The translations under genes and the position numbers were made by a program. DNA of 32,771 nt from NCBI GenBank assembly GCA_046081125.1, contig JBJTVH010000117.1:1-32771 (forward strand), read 5' to 3'. This DNA comes from JBEIFW01 sp046081125. GTDB taxonomy: Bacteria > Actinomycetota > Acidimicrobiia > Acidimicrobiales > Ilumatobacteraceae. Shown piece by piece: positions 1-7,186 of this stretch. The notes under the pieces are model-generated. The model was not told the origin of the DNA and did not search any database. It saw only the letters and a list, made by a program, of their open reading frames with translations. How positions within the stretch are numbered: position 1 is the first letter of the stretch; the number at the start of each line of letters is the position of its first letter.

Positions 1-81
1 CAGCGGTGGTAGCGCGGTTCGTCGGCGGTCCCCATCGGCGCCCGACCCTACCCGCCCGTCGGGACCGTCTCCGGGAACGGG

Positions 82-111
82 TTGTCCCCGGTGGGGCCTC
101 TCCGGTAGGTT
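82..111 (+). promoter_or_regulatory. Promoter of the tRNA-Asp/tRNA-Phe transcript
   Basis: A TTGTCC hexamer at 82-87 and TAGGTT at 106-111 are separated by 18 nt, which fits a housekeeping-sigma promoter (TTGACA/TANNNT type). Transcription would begin near 118 and reach the first tRNA at 147. The leader between them holds a perfect inverted repeat, CCCACC-GACC-GGTGGG (122-137). Bases 1-81 show no coding signal. Confidence 0.5.
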
Positions 112-121
112 CCCCCCTCGT

Positions 122-137
122 CCCACCGACCGGTGGG
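122..137 (+). repeat. Inverted repeat in the tRNA leader
   Basis: Perfect 6-bp arms (CCCACC and GGTGGG) flank a 4-nt loop, 10 bp upstream of tRNA-Asp. It could be a leader hairpin used in tRNA processing, a protein-binding palindrome, or the end of an upstream transcript. No T-tract follows, so a classical terminator is unlikely. Confidence 0.35.
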
Positions 138-146
138 TAACGATCT

Positions 147-224
147 GGTCCCGTGGTGCAGCTTGGAGTGCACGCCGGCCTGTCAAGCCGGAGGTCGCGG
201 GTTCGAGTCCCGTCGGGACCGCCA
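147..224 (+). tRNA. tRNA-Asp (GTC), CCA encoded
   Basis: A full cloverleaf can be folded by eye: acceptor GGTCCCG (147-153) with CGGGACC (214-220), D stem GTGC/GCAC, anticodon stem CCGGC/GCCGG with loop CTGTCAA giving anticodon GTC (182-184), and T arm with loop TTCGAGT. The discriminator is G221, as is usual for Asp, and CCA is encoded at 222-224. It decodes Asp codons GAC and GAU. Confidence 0.97.
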
Positions 225-252
225 GTGCGCGTGGTGAGAACCGGGCGCACAC

Positions 253-325
253 GGTCGAGTAGCTCAGTAGGCAGAGCGTCCGCCTGAAAAGCGGAAGGTC
301 ACCGGATCGACGCCGGTCTCGACCA
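253..325 (+). tRNA. tRNA-Phe (GAA), CCA not encoded
   Basis: Acceptor GGTCGAG (253-259) pairs with CTCGACC (318-324). The D stem is GCTC/GAGC. The anticodon stem TCCGC/GCGGA carries loop CTGAAAA with anticodon GAA (286-288), and the discriminator is A325. Two oddities: the T-loop reads ATCGACG (306-312), so position 54 is A instead of the near-universal T; and the next bases are CCG, so CCA must be added enzymatically, unlike the tRNA-Asp 28 bp upstream. It probably shares that gene's transcript. Confidence 0.94.
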
Positions 326-362
326 CCGAAGGATCCAGGCGGACCGACGATCCGGTGCGGGC

Positions 363-716
363 CTACTTGGTTTCGTTCGGGTGACGAGACGTCGCTTTCG
401 TGACCCAGACGACTCTCGAGTCGTCGTCGACGGCGTACCAGATGCGCCCGCCGCCGGCGATCTCGTACTGCCACTGCTCGAGCATGCGGCCGCGGATCGC
501 CGCACTCGCCAGGGTGCCCTTGAGGCGGCCCTGCCGGTTGGGGTTGTCGACCCGGCGGGGGTCGACGATCAAGCGGTCGTAGAAGGAGGCAAGGACGCCG
601 GGCTGCTGCCGGCAGAGGGTCTCCCAACCGTCGGCCGCGTCCGACGACGCGTGCCGAGGCGTCCACTCGCCGTCCTTGGCCGGGCGCGCAGCCCGCCCTC
701 CCCGCTTGGCGGTCAC
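363..716 (-). CDS. RelE-like toxin of a type II toxin-antitoxin pair
   Basis: A 117-residue protein resembling a group of actinobacterial toxins with a RelE/ParE-type fold, which usually act on mRNA or ribosomes; the exact target is not known here. The C-terminal half carries the recognisable block: RLKG (64-67), EQWQYE (80-85), RIWYAVDD (91-98) and WVT near the end. The start chosen is the GTG at 716-714, because the upstream antitoxin's TGA (715-713) overlaps it as GTGA, the classic sign of translational coupling. The frame stays open much further upstream, but that part is the antitoxin read in a shadow frame. The gene converges on the tRNA pair. Family assignment rests on motif memory, not a search. 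Confidence 0.75.
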   Translation of the reverse strand: MTAKRGGRAARPAKDGEWTPRHASSDAADGWETLCRQQPGVLASFYDRLIVDPRRVDNPNRQGRLKGTLASAAIRGRMLEQWQYEIAGGGRIWYAVDDDSRVVWVTKATSRHPNETK

Positions 717-1174
717 GCCGAGGGCCGGGCCACCGCAGTGCCCGCCGGCTGGTCCACGAGGATCGGCCGGCCCTCCCCGTCGGCCCACGCCCGTGCCGTG
801 CGGCGCCAGTCGGCGAGGATCTCGAGCAGCGGGGTGAAGGTGCCGAGCGATTCGGCCGTTTCCGCCATCGACCCGACCTCGGCGGCCAGGGCGAGCTGAT
901 CGTCGTGCGGCAGGACCCGTGTCCACGGCCACGCCCGCTCGAGGACGGTGGTGACGAGGTCGGGCTGGCCGGCGGTGGTGAGCGACCCGAGCAAGCGGCA
1001 GAGGTCGTGGAACACCTGGGTGACCTCGGCCGGTTGCGGCGGGCCGAGACGCAGCGTCTGCGAGCCGCGCTGGACCGTCACTTCGCCGAAGGTGTCGAGT
1101 GCTTCCCCGACCTCGCTCGAGCGGCGGGCGAGCTCCGACCATTGGAACCGGGGAGCGGCCGTCGACGGTGCCAT
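713..1174 (-). CDS. Antitoxin partner of the RelE-like toxin
   Basis: A 153-residue acidic protein whose N-terminal ~50 residues (FQWSELARRSSEV, then EVTVQRGSQTLRL) look like a Phd/YefM-type antitoxin that binds DNA and represses its own operon. The remainder is a longer alpha-helical part of unknown role, probably including the toxin-neutralising segment. The start chosen is ATG at 1174, because a TACGGT hexamer lies 7 nt upstream (1187-1182), as at many genes here. The alternative GTG at 1183 would fall inside that promoter. It is the first gene of a two-gene operon with a GTGA overlap into the toxin. Confidence 0.75.
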   Translation of the reverse strand: MAPSTAAPRFQWSELARRSSEVGEALDTFGEVTVQRGSQTLRLGPPQPAEVTQVFHDLCRLLGSLTTAGQPDLVTTVLERAWPWTRVLPHDDQLALAAEVGSMAETAESLGTFTPLLEILADWRRTARAWADGEGRPILVDQPAGTAVARPSA

Positions 1175-1181
1175 GGCGCTC

Positions 1182-1187
1182 ACCGTA
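1182..1187 (-). promoter_or_regulatory. -10 element, toxin-antitoxin operon
   Basis: TACGGT with 7 nt to the ATG at 1174. This predicts a leaderless mRNA starting at or next to the A of the ATG. Confidence 0.55.
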
Positions 1188-1273
1188 GCCCGCTACCTCG
1201 GGATTCGGTCTCGTGGTTCAGAACTTCTACTGAACTTTTGCGTGATGCCGGAGGGTAACGGCGACCGCACCGG

Positions 1274-1855
1274 TCAGTAGCTGCCCCGGCTCAACTCGAG
1301 CGGGCCCTCGACCAGGGGGATCAGGAGCTGCAGGCCCTGGCTCGACAGGTCGGCCAGTACCCCGGGGATGCCGGCGATGTCCCACTGCCGGGGCTCGGCC
1401 CCGACGAGGCGCAGCGCGACCCGCCGCGCCGGATCGGCGGCGGCGGGCACGAGGTACAGGTAGAGGTGGCCGTCGATCCACTCCGCCCGCCGCAGGCCGG
1501 CCTGTGCGAGGGGTACACCCACCACCTGGGGGACCGGGGGGAGGCCCTCGGCGGCCAGCCGGCGCAGCGCCGCTGCGCCACCGAGCGCTCCGGCGAGGTC
1601 GGGGCGTTCGGCGGCGGGGAGGTCGGCGGGCGGCAGTGACCCCGGGTGGCCCACGAGCGTGCGACGCACCCAGGCCGCATCGTGGTCGTCGCCGAGGCGG
1701 TCGAGGGCGGTGGCGACCGGTTCGAGCCACGCCGGGATCCGGGCGGCCACCAAGCCCAGGGTGAGTGCCCGAGCGGTGCGCGCCGCCCGGTCGGCGGGCG
1801 CCGGTTCGGTCCCGACGGTGCCCAACCAGGCGAGCGCAGCGGCCGGGAGCTCCAC
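1274..1855 (-). CDS. Hypothetical protein
   Basis: A 193-residue protein I do not recognise. It is rich in Ala, Leu and Pro, has no obvious signal peptide or membrane helix, and ends with beta-like stretches (WIDGHLYLYLVP, then RRVALRLVGAEPRQWDI). The open frame extends to 1984, but the start chosen is GTG at 1855, because TACCGT sits exactly 7 nt upstream (1868-1863); a GTG at 1864 would overlap that element. It lies 40 bp downstream of the yceH-like gene. Amino-acid composition and the absence of in-frame stops support a real gene. Confidence 0.6.
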   Translation of the reverse strand: MELPAAALAWLGTVGTEPAPADRAARTARALTLGLVAARIPAWLEPVATALDRLGDDHDAAWVRRTLVGHPGSLPPADLPAAERPDLAGALGGAAALRRLAAEGLPPVPQVVGVPLAQAGLRRAEWIDGHLYLYLVPAAADPARRVALRLVGAEPRQWDIAGIPGVLADLSSQGLQLLIPLVEGPLELSRGSY

Positions 1856-1862
1856 GGCGGGC

Positions 1863-1868
1863 ACGGTA
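1863..1868 (-). promoter_or_regulatory. -10 element for the hypothetical gene at 1274-1855
   Basis: TACCGT with 7 nt to the GTG at 1855. It lies in the short gap after the yceH-like stop codon, so the downstream gene could have its own leaderless transcript. Confidence 0.5.
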
Positions 1869-1895
1869 GCCCCGGCCCGGTGGGCTCGGTCCGGG

Positions 1896-2540
1896 TCAGT
1901 CCAGCAGGGTCTGCAGGCGCTCCACTGTCGACGCCAATGCCGCCACCTGCGCCTCGAGCGCTTCGACCCGGGCGTGGAGATCACCGACCCGGTCGGCCCG
2001 GGGTGCGGCGGGCGCCGAGGTCTCGTCGGCCACGTCGTCGTCGACGGGTCCGCCGAGCAGGTGCATCCAGCGGGCGTCTTTCTGGCCGGGTCGGCGGGTC
2101 AGGCGCACGACGAGCGGCTCGGGCCGCGCCGCGAGCGCGTCGAGGGTGCGCTCCACCTCGGCCAGGTCGGCGAAGGGGTGCTGACGTTCGGTGCGGCCCT
2201 TGAGCTCGCCGACGGTCTGCGGGCCGCGCAGCGCGAGCACGCACAACAGGGCCTGTGCTGCCGGGTCGATCGACCACGCCTCCCGGGCGATGTGGCGGTG
2301 CTTGGGCGCGCGGTTCGACGTCGAGTACACGATCCGGGTGATCCCTCTCTCCCGCAACGACGTCAGGGCCGACACCACCGTCGGCTCGTCGAACCGCACG
2401 ACCGGGAACCGGTTCGTCGACTGGTTGCAGGCGGTGATGAGCGCGTTCACCGTCATCGGGTAGCCGTCCGGAGTGGTGGTTTCCTTCTCCATCAAGCAGC
2501 CGAGCACGCGCAGCTCGTCGGGACGTAGCACGGGGGGCAT
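1896..2540 (-). CDS. YceH-family (DUF480/UPF0502) protein
   Basis: A 214-residue protein with the signature of the YceH family: an N-terminal winged-helix pair beginning ELRVLGCLMEKETTTPDGYP and ALITACNQSTNR, a second winged helix around LLCVLALRGPQTVGELKGR, and a C-terminal heptad-like segment (about 185-212) that should form a coiled coil. The family is widespread, probably nucleic-acid binding, and has no settled function. The ATG at 2540 aligns with the usual family start. A weak CACAAT hexamer lies 8 nt upstream. It is divergent from the ClC gene. Confidence 0.9.
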   Translation of the reverse strand: MPPVLRPDELRVLGCLMEKETTTPDGYPMTVNALITACNQSTNRFPVVRFDEPTVVSALTSLRERGITRIVYSTSNRAPKHRHIAREAWSIDPAAQALLCVLALRGPQTVGELKGRTERQHPFADLAEVERTLDALAARPEPLVVRLTRRPGQKDARWMHLLGGPVDDDVADETSAPAAPRADRVGDLHARVEALEAQVAALASTVERLQTLLD

Positions 2541-2596
2541 CGCCGGCCATTGTGGCGCCCTGGGGCGTGCGGGGCGCGGCGGGGCAGGATGGTCCG

Positions 2597-3796
2597 GTGC
2601 GAGCCGCTGTCCGGACCGCCGCCGACCTCGCCGGCCGCCTGCTGATCGCCGGCGTGGTCGGGGTGCTGGCCGGTGTCGCCGGCGCCGCCTTCCTGCACAG
2701 CCTCGACTGGGCCGGCGACACGTTCGCACGGCTTCCGTGGCTGCTGTGGCTGCTGCCGGTGGCCGGCATCGGGGTGGCCGCCAGCTACCACTACCTGGCG
2801 GGCCGGGCCGCCGGCGGGGTGTCGCTGATCATCGAGGAGATCCATGCGCCGGCCGATCACGTCCCCCGCCGGATGGCCCCGCTGATCTTCGTGACGACGG
2901 TGGTCACCCACCTGTTCGGGGGCTCGTCGGGGCGGGAAGGCGTCGCCGTGCAACTCGCCGGCTCGCTGTCGGATCTCGTGACCCGGTGGCGGCGGCGGGC
3001 GCCGACGGATCGCGGCGACCTGCTCGTGGTGGCGATCGCCGCCGGGTTCGGCGCCATCTTCGGCACGCCGGTGGCCGGCACGGTCTTCGCGCTCGAGGTG
3101 CCGACGGCCGGCCGGCTGCGGCTGGCGCCGGCACCGGGGTGCCTGGTCGGCGCGCTCGTCGGCGACGCCGTCGCCCGGGCGTTGCGGGTGGAGCACACCG
3201 CACTGGTGCCGTTCCCGGCGGGCTCGGTCGATCTCGCCGCCCTCGGCCGGTACGCGTTGCTCGGCGTCGGGTGCGGGTTGGCGGCGCTCACGTTCGTCTG
3301 GCTGCTCCACGCCGTGAAGCGCCAGGCCGGCCGGCTGCCGTGGTTCGTGCGCCCGGTCGTCGGCGGCGCCGTCATCGTGGCGCTCGTCGGGATCGCCGGC
3401 ACCCGCGCCTACCTCGGGCTCTCGGCGCCGCTCGCGGTCGCAGCGGTGGCCGGCGCGGAGTTCGGGATCACCGCCTGGGCGTGGAAGGTGGTGTTCACGG
3501 CGGTCACGCTCGGCACCGGGTTCCAAGGCGGCGAGGTGACGCCGCTGTTCGTCGCCGGGGCCACGTTGGGATCCGCGCTCGCCGCCCCGCTCGGGCTGCC
3601 CGTCGGGGCGGCCGCCGCCGTCGGTCACGTCGCCGTGCTCGGTGCGGCGGCCAACACGCCGGTCGCATGCACCGTGCTCGCCGTCGAGTTGTTCGGTGGC
3701 TCGGCGCTCGCTCCGGCCGCTGTCGCCTGCCTGGTGGCCCGCCTCGTGTCGACCCGCCGGTCGCTCTACGCAACCCAGCGGCACGACGGGCCCTGA
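2597..3796 (+). CDS. ClC-family chloride/fluoride channel or H+ antiporter
   Basis: A 399-residue polytopic membrane protein of the ClC family, which moves Cl- or F- across the cytoplasmic membrane. The first anion-site loop reads GGSSGREGV (about 108-116), including the gating glutamate E114 that points to proton-coupled exchange. Later come GAIFGTPVAGTVFALEV (about 152-168) and a GFQGGEVTPLF loop near 312, all in the family order. The GREGV form (usual GREGP) and GGEVTP resemble the bacterial branch near the fluoride exporters, so the substrate is uncertain. The start chosen is GTG at 2597, because an AGGA/CAGGAT motif sits 6-7 nt upstream; GTG at 2552 would add 15 low-complexity residues. 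Confidence 0.88.
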   Translation: MRAAVRTAADLAGRLLIAGVVGVLAGVAGAAFLHSLDWAGDTFARLPWLLWLLPVAGIGVAASYHYLAGRAAGGVSLIIEEIHAPADHVPRRMAPLIFVTTVVTHLFGGSSGREGVAVQLAGSLSDLVTRWRRRAPTDRGDLLVVAIAAGFGAIFGTPVAGTVFALEVPTAGRLRLAPAPGCLVGALVGDAVARALRVEHTALVPFPAGSVDLAALGRYALLGVGCGLAALTFVWLLHAVKRQAGRLPWFVRPVVGGAVIVALVGIAGTRAYLGLSAPLAVAAVAGAEFGITAWAWKVVFTAVTLGTGFQGGEVTPLFVAGATLGSALAAPLGLPVGAAAAVGHVAVLGAAANTPVACTVLAVELFGGSALAPAAVACLVARLVSTRRSLYATQRHDGP

Positions 3797-3836
3797 ACGG
3801 TCCCTCGGACGACCACGAGGTCGACCGGCGCGGTGC

Positions 3837-4496
3837 TCAGTTGGCCGACGCCACCTCGATGCGGGTCTGGGGCCACTCGCGGGCGTTGGTGAGCGCCGCT
3901 TCGGCCTTGGCGAGCACCTCGGACGCGTTGAAGGCATGCGCCGGATAGCAGGCGACCCCGGCCCACTGCATCAGCCGCTCGTCGGTGTCGCCGAGGGCTC
4001 GGCGCAGACGCTCCAGGGTCCAGATGGCGCCTTCCTCGGGGGTGTCCTCGAGGATGAACCCGAGCCGCCCGTCGAGTTCGCAGGCGATGTCGGCCTCCCG
4101 CAGCGTGGCCCGCACCGCCCGGGCGACCGTGAGGCGCTCGGCCGGGAGCACCTTGCCGTCGGTCGGGCAGCCGACCACGACGAGCACGATCGACACCGGC
4201 CGCAGGTGACGCTTCGCGGCCGACACGCGCGTCTCGACCATCACGTTGAAGTACTGCTCGTTGAACAACCCGGTGTCGGGGAACATCGCCGGGGCGAGAT
4301 CGGCCACGCCGCCCCGATCGATCGGCACGGCGACGGCGGGAGCGGCCGCGGGAGGCGTGCGGGTGGCGAGGATGCCGGCGATCAGTGCGGCGATGCCGGC
4401 GGCGAGGCCGGGGCCGCCCGAGCCCGTCGCCACGGACACGACGCCGAGGACGGCGCCGATCACTCCGATCCCGACGGCGATCCTGCTCGTGTTCAC
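3837..4496 (-). CDS. Membrane protein with degenerate GGDEF domain
   Basis: 219 residues. Two hydrophobic helices (about 6-24 and 30-46) anchor a cytoplasmic domain that keeps the GGDEF fold pattern (GLFNEQYFNVMVETR near 76-90, FILEDT at 147-152). The catalytic GGDEF is replaced by DGRLG (142-146), so cyclic-di-GMP synthesis is not expected. The inhibitory-site motif RxxD (R133, D136) is kept at the correct spacing before it, as in c-di-GMP receptors built on dead GGDEF domains. The GTG start lies 30 bp after the ethylmalonyl-CoA mutase stop, so it is probably the last gene of that operon. Confidence 0.75.
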   Translation of the reverse strand: MNTSRIAVGIGVIGAVLGVVSVATGSGGPGLAAGIAALIAGILATRTPPAAAPAVAVPIDRGGVADLAPAMFPDTGLFNEQYFNVMVETRVSAAKRHLRPVSIVLVVVGCPTDGKVLPAERLTVARAVRATLREADIACELDGRLGFILEDTPEEGAIWTLERLRRALGDTDERLMQWAGVACYPAHAFNASEVLAKAEAALTNAREWPQTRIEVASAN

Positions 4497-4526
4497 CTCA
4501 GCACCCCCGGTGGCATCGACCGTGCA

Positions 4527-6476
4527 TCATGCCGCACCGGCGCGGTGCGATGCCGCCAAGGCGGTGATGTCGTCCATGATCCGGTGCAGGGCGAAGTCCT
4601 TCGGGGTGTACACGGCTGCGACGCCGAGCCCGAGCAGGCGGGCCCGGTCGGCTTCGGGGATGATCCCGCCGACCACGACCGGCGCGTCGACGCCCTCGTC
4701 GCGCACGAGCCGCAGCACCTCGGGGACGAGCTCGAGATGGCTCCCGGACAGGATCGACAGGCCGATCACGTCGGGGTCCTCGTCACGGGCCGAGGCCGCG
4801 ATCTGGGCGGGGGTCAGCCGGATGCCGGAGTAGACGACCTCCATGCCGGCGTCGCGGGCGGCCACGGCGATCTGCTCGGCGCCGTTGGAGTGCCCGTCGA
4901 GCCCCGGCTTGGCGACCAGGAACCGGGGCGGTCCGCCGGGCAGGGCCTTCACCCGCTCGGCGACCGCGGCGAGTTCCTGGGGCCGGCGGCCGACGGCGGC
5001 CGCGACCCCGGTCGGTGCCCGGTACTCGCCGAACACCTCGCGCAGTGCGCCTGCCCACTCGCCGGTCGTCCCGCCGGCCCGGGCGAGTGCGATCGTCGCC
5101 GGCATGACGTTGTCGTCCGAGGCCGCTGCCCGACGCAGTTCGTCGAGGGCCTGCGTGACTGCGGCGGCGTCCCGGGTGGATCGCCAGGCCTCGACGTCGG
5201 CGATCAGCTGTGGCTCCACGGCGGGATCGACGGTGAGGATGTTGCCCTCGCCGGCCAGCGGCGACGCCTCGGTCTCGGTGTAGGCGTTCACGCCGACCAC
5301 GACCTGCTCGCCGGACTCGATGCGCCGGGTGCGTTCGGCCATCGAGGCCACGAGCCGGCCCTTCAGGACCTCGACCGCCTCGAACGCACCGCCGAGCGCG
5401 AGCACGTCGGTGAGCTCGGACCAGGCGGCGTCCGCAAGCTCGGCGGTGCGCGCCTCCACGACGTGGGAGCCGTCGAGGATGTCGCCGTACTCGAGCAGGT
5501 CGGTCTCGAACGCGAGCACTTGTTGCATCCGCAACGCCCACTGTTGATCCCACGGCCGGGGCAGGCCGAGCGCCTCGTTCCAGGCCGGGAGCTGCACCGA
5601 GCGGGCCCGGGCGCGCTTGGACATCGTGACAGCGAGCATCTCGAGCACGATGCGCTGCACGTTGTTCTCCGGCTGGGCCTCGGTGAGGCCGAGGGAGTTC
5701 ACCTGGACGCCGTAGCGGAACCGCCGCAGTTTCGGGTCGGCGACGCCGTACCGCTCGAGGCAGATCCGGTCCCACAGGTCGGTGAAGGCCCGCAGCTTGC
5801 AGGTCTCCTCGACGAACCGGATGCCGGCGTTGACGAAGAACGAGATCGAGCCGACCACCTCCCCGAAGCGCTCCTCGGGCACCTGCCCGGACGCCCGCAC
5901 CGCGTCGAGTACGCCGATCGCCGTTGCGAGTGCGTACGCGATCTCCTGCACCGGCGTCGCGCCCGCCTCCTGCAGGTGGTACGAGCACACGTTCATCGGG
6001 TTCCACCGCGGGGCGTGCTCGGCGCACCAGGCGATCATGTCGACGATCAGCCGGCGGCTCGGCAGGGGCGGGAAGATGTACGTGCCCCGGCTGAGGTATT
6101 CCTTCACGATGTCGTTCTGCGTCGTGCCCCGCAGGTCGCTCGACGCCACGCCTTGCTCCTCGGCGTTGGCGACGTAAAGCCCGAGCAGCCACGCCGCGGT
6201 GGCGTTGATCGTCATCGAGGTGTTCATTCGCCCCGGTGGGATCTGCTCCATCAGGGTGCGCATGTGCCCGAGATGGACCACGGGCACGCCGACCTTGCCG
6301 ACCTCGCCGCGGGCCAGGACGTGGTCGGGGTCGTACCCGGTCTGGGTGGGCAGGTCGAACGCGACCGACAAGCCGGTCTGCCCCTTGGCCAAGTTCGTTC
6401 GGTAGAGCTCGTTGGACGCCCGGGCCGTCGAGTGGCCGGAGTAGGTCCGCATCAGCCAGGGGTCGTCACGCCTCAT
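4527..6476 (-). CDS. ecm/meaA: Ethylmalonyl-CoA mutase (MeaA-type, B12-dependent)
   Basis: A 649-residue single-chain coenzyme-B12 mutase that rearranges ethylmalonyl-CoA to methylsuccinyl-CoA in the ethylmalonyl-CoA pathway. The N-terminal TIM-barrel begins WLMRTYSGHSTARASNELY and contains SVAFDLPTQTGYD. Blocks such as MNVCSYHLQEAGAT and VQVNSLGLTEAQPENN are the MeaA-type versions, not those of methylmalonyl-CoA mutase. The C-terminal cobalamin domain starts near 516 with D527-G-H529 (the DxHxxG cobalt ligand), then LSILSGSH and VVVGG. The ATG at 6476 overlaps the aat stop as ATGA. Methylmalonyl- or another acyl-CoA mutase is the alternative; length and motifs favour MeaA. Confidence 0.88.
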   Translation of the reverse strand: MRRDDPWLMRTYSGHSTARASNELYRTNLAKGQTGLSVAFDLPTQTGYDPDHVLARGEVGKVGVPVVHLGHMRTLMEQIPPGRMNTSMTINATAAWLLGLYVANAEEQGVASSDLRGTTQNDIVKEYLSRGTYIFPPLPSRRLIVDMIAWCAEHAPRWNPMNVCSYHLQEAGATPVQEIAYALATAIGVLDAVRASGQVPEERFGEVVGSISFFVNAGIRFVEETCKLRAFTDLWDRICLERYGVADPKLRRFRYGVQVNSLGLTEAQPENNVQRIVLEMLAVTMSKRARARSVQLPAWNEALGLPRPWDQQWALRMQQVLAFETDLLEYGDILDGSHVVEARTAELADAAWSELTDVLALGGAFEAVEVLKGRLVASMAERTRRIESGEQVVVGVNAYTETEASPLAGEGNILTVDPAVEPQLIADVEAWRSTRDAAAVTQALDELRRAAASDDNVMPATIALARAGGTTGEWAGALREVFGEYRAPTGVAAAVGRRPQELAAVAERVKALPGGPPRFLVAKPGLDGHSNGAEQIAVAARDAGMEVVYSGIRLTPAQIAASARDEDPDVIGLSILSGSHLELVPEVLRLVRDEGVDAPVVVGGIIPEADRARLLGLGVAAVYTPKDFALHRIMDDITALAASHRAGAA

Positions 6477-7177
6477 GGGTCGATCTTCGCAGCGTGCGCC
6501 CGGCCCCATCCACCGGGGTCGGGGGTCACGGTGAGCGCACGGGCCAGCCGGTCCAGGTACTCGGCGCGCGGGATCTCGACCACGCCGAGCGAGGAGAGGT
6601 GCGGGGTCGACCACTGGACGTCGAGCAGCGCATAGCCGTCGCGCCCCAGCAGCTCGACGAGCGCAACGAGCGCGACCTTCGACGCATCGGTGGCCCGATG
6701 GAACATCGACTCGCCGGCGAACAGCCCGCCGATCGCCACGCCGTACAGACCCCCGACGAGCGTGGAACCGTCCCACGCCTCGACCGAATGGGCCCAGCCC
6801 GTGCGGTGCAGGCGTTCGTAGGCCTCGACGAAGGCCGGCGTGATCCAGCCGTGCGGGCGTCGGGGATCACCACAGGCCTCCATCACGGTGCGGAAGCACG
6901 TGTCGACCGTGACGTCGTACCGGCCACAACTGCGGCGCAGGCTCCGGCTGACGCGCAGGCCGTCGAGGGGGAGGACCCCGCGCCGGACCGGGGAGAACCA
7001 GCCGATGCGTCGACGCCCGACCGGCATCGGGAACAGCCCGGCCCGGTAGGCGGCGAGCAGCGTCCCCGGTTCGAGATCCCCGCCGACGCCCACGAGGTCC
7101 TCGTCGCCGTCGGGCGGCGGGAATCCCCACCGGCTCGGTGGCGGCTCGACCGGATGCGGCGGGAGCGGGGCGGGCAC
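6473..7177 (-). CDS. aat: Leucyl/phenylalanyl-tRNA-protein transferase
   Basis: 234 residues. The enzyme attaches Leu or Phe from aminoacyl-tRNA to N-terminal Arg/Lys of proteins, marking them for ClpS/ClpAP in the bacterial N-end rule. Family blocks are clear: GGDLEPGTLLAAYRAGLFPM near the N-terminus, WFSPVRRGVLPLDGLRVSRS, the GNAT-like core WAHSVEAWDGSTLVGGLYGV followed by GESMF, and LLDVQWSTPHLSSLGVVEIPR. It starts with GTG at 7177, 9 bp after the stop of the dehydrogenase gene, and overlaps the mutase start by ATGA. It sits between two acyl-CoA enzymes with no obvious metabolic link. Confidence 0.95.
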   Translation of the reverse strand: MPAPLPPHPVEPPPSRWGFPPPDGDEDLVGVGGDLEPGTLLAAYRAGLFPMPVGRRRIGWFSPVRRGVLPLDGLRVSRSLRRSCGRYDVTVDTCFRTVMEACGDPRRPHGWITPAFVEAYERLHRTGWAHSVEAWDGSTLVGGLYGVAIGGLFAGESMFHRATDASKVALVALVELLGRDGYALLDVQWSTPHLSSLGVVEIPRAEYLDRLARALTVTPDPGGWGRAHAAKIDP

Positions 7178-7186
7178 GGGCCGGCG

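Noticed and set aside
328..362. Terminator after tRNA-Phe (GGATC...GATCC)
   Set aside because: Only a 5-bp stem with a 12-nt or longer loop and no T-tract; insufficient support.
363..1142. 259-codon minus frame as one long toxin gene
   Set aside because: Its first half is the antitoxin region read in the wrong frame. The GTGA overlap places the real toxin start at 716.
2473..3948. Alternative + frame of 491 codons over the ClC gene
   Set aside because: Arg-rich shadow of the ClC reading frame; the ClC motifs lie in the other frame.
3642..6635. Long open frame of 997 codons on the + strand
   Set aside because: It is antisense to the mutase and the GGDEF-like gene, has no recognisable domain and a shadow-frame composition (His/Arg/Gly/Asp-rich). 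GC-rich DNA produces such frames opposite real genes.
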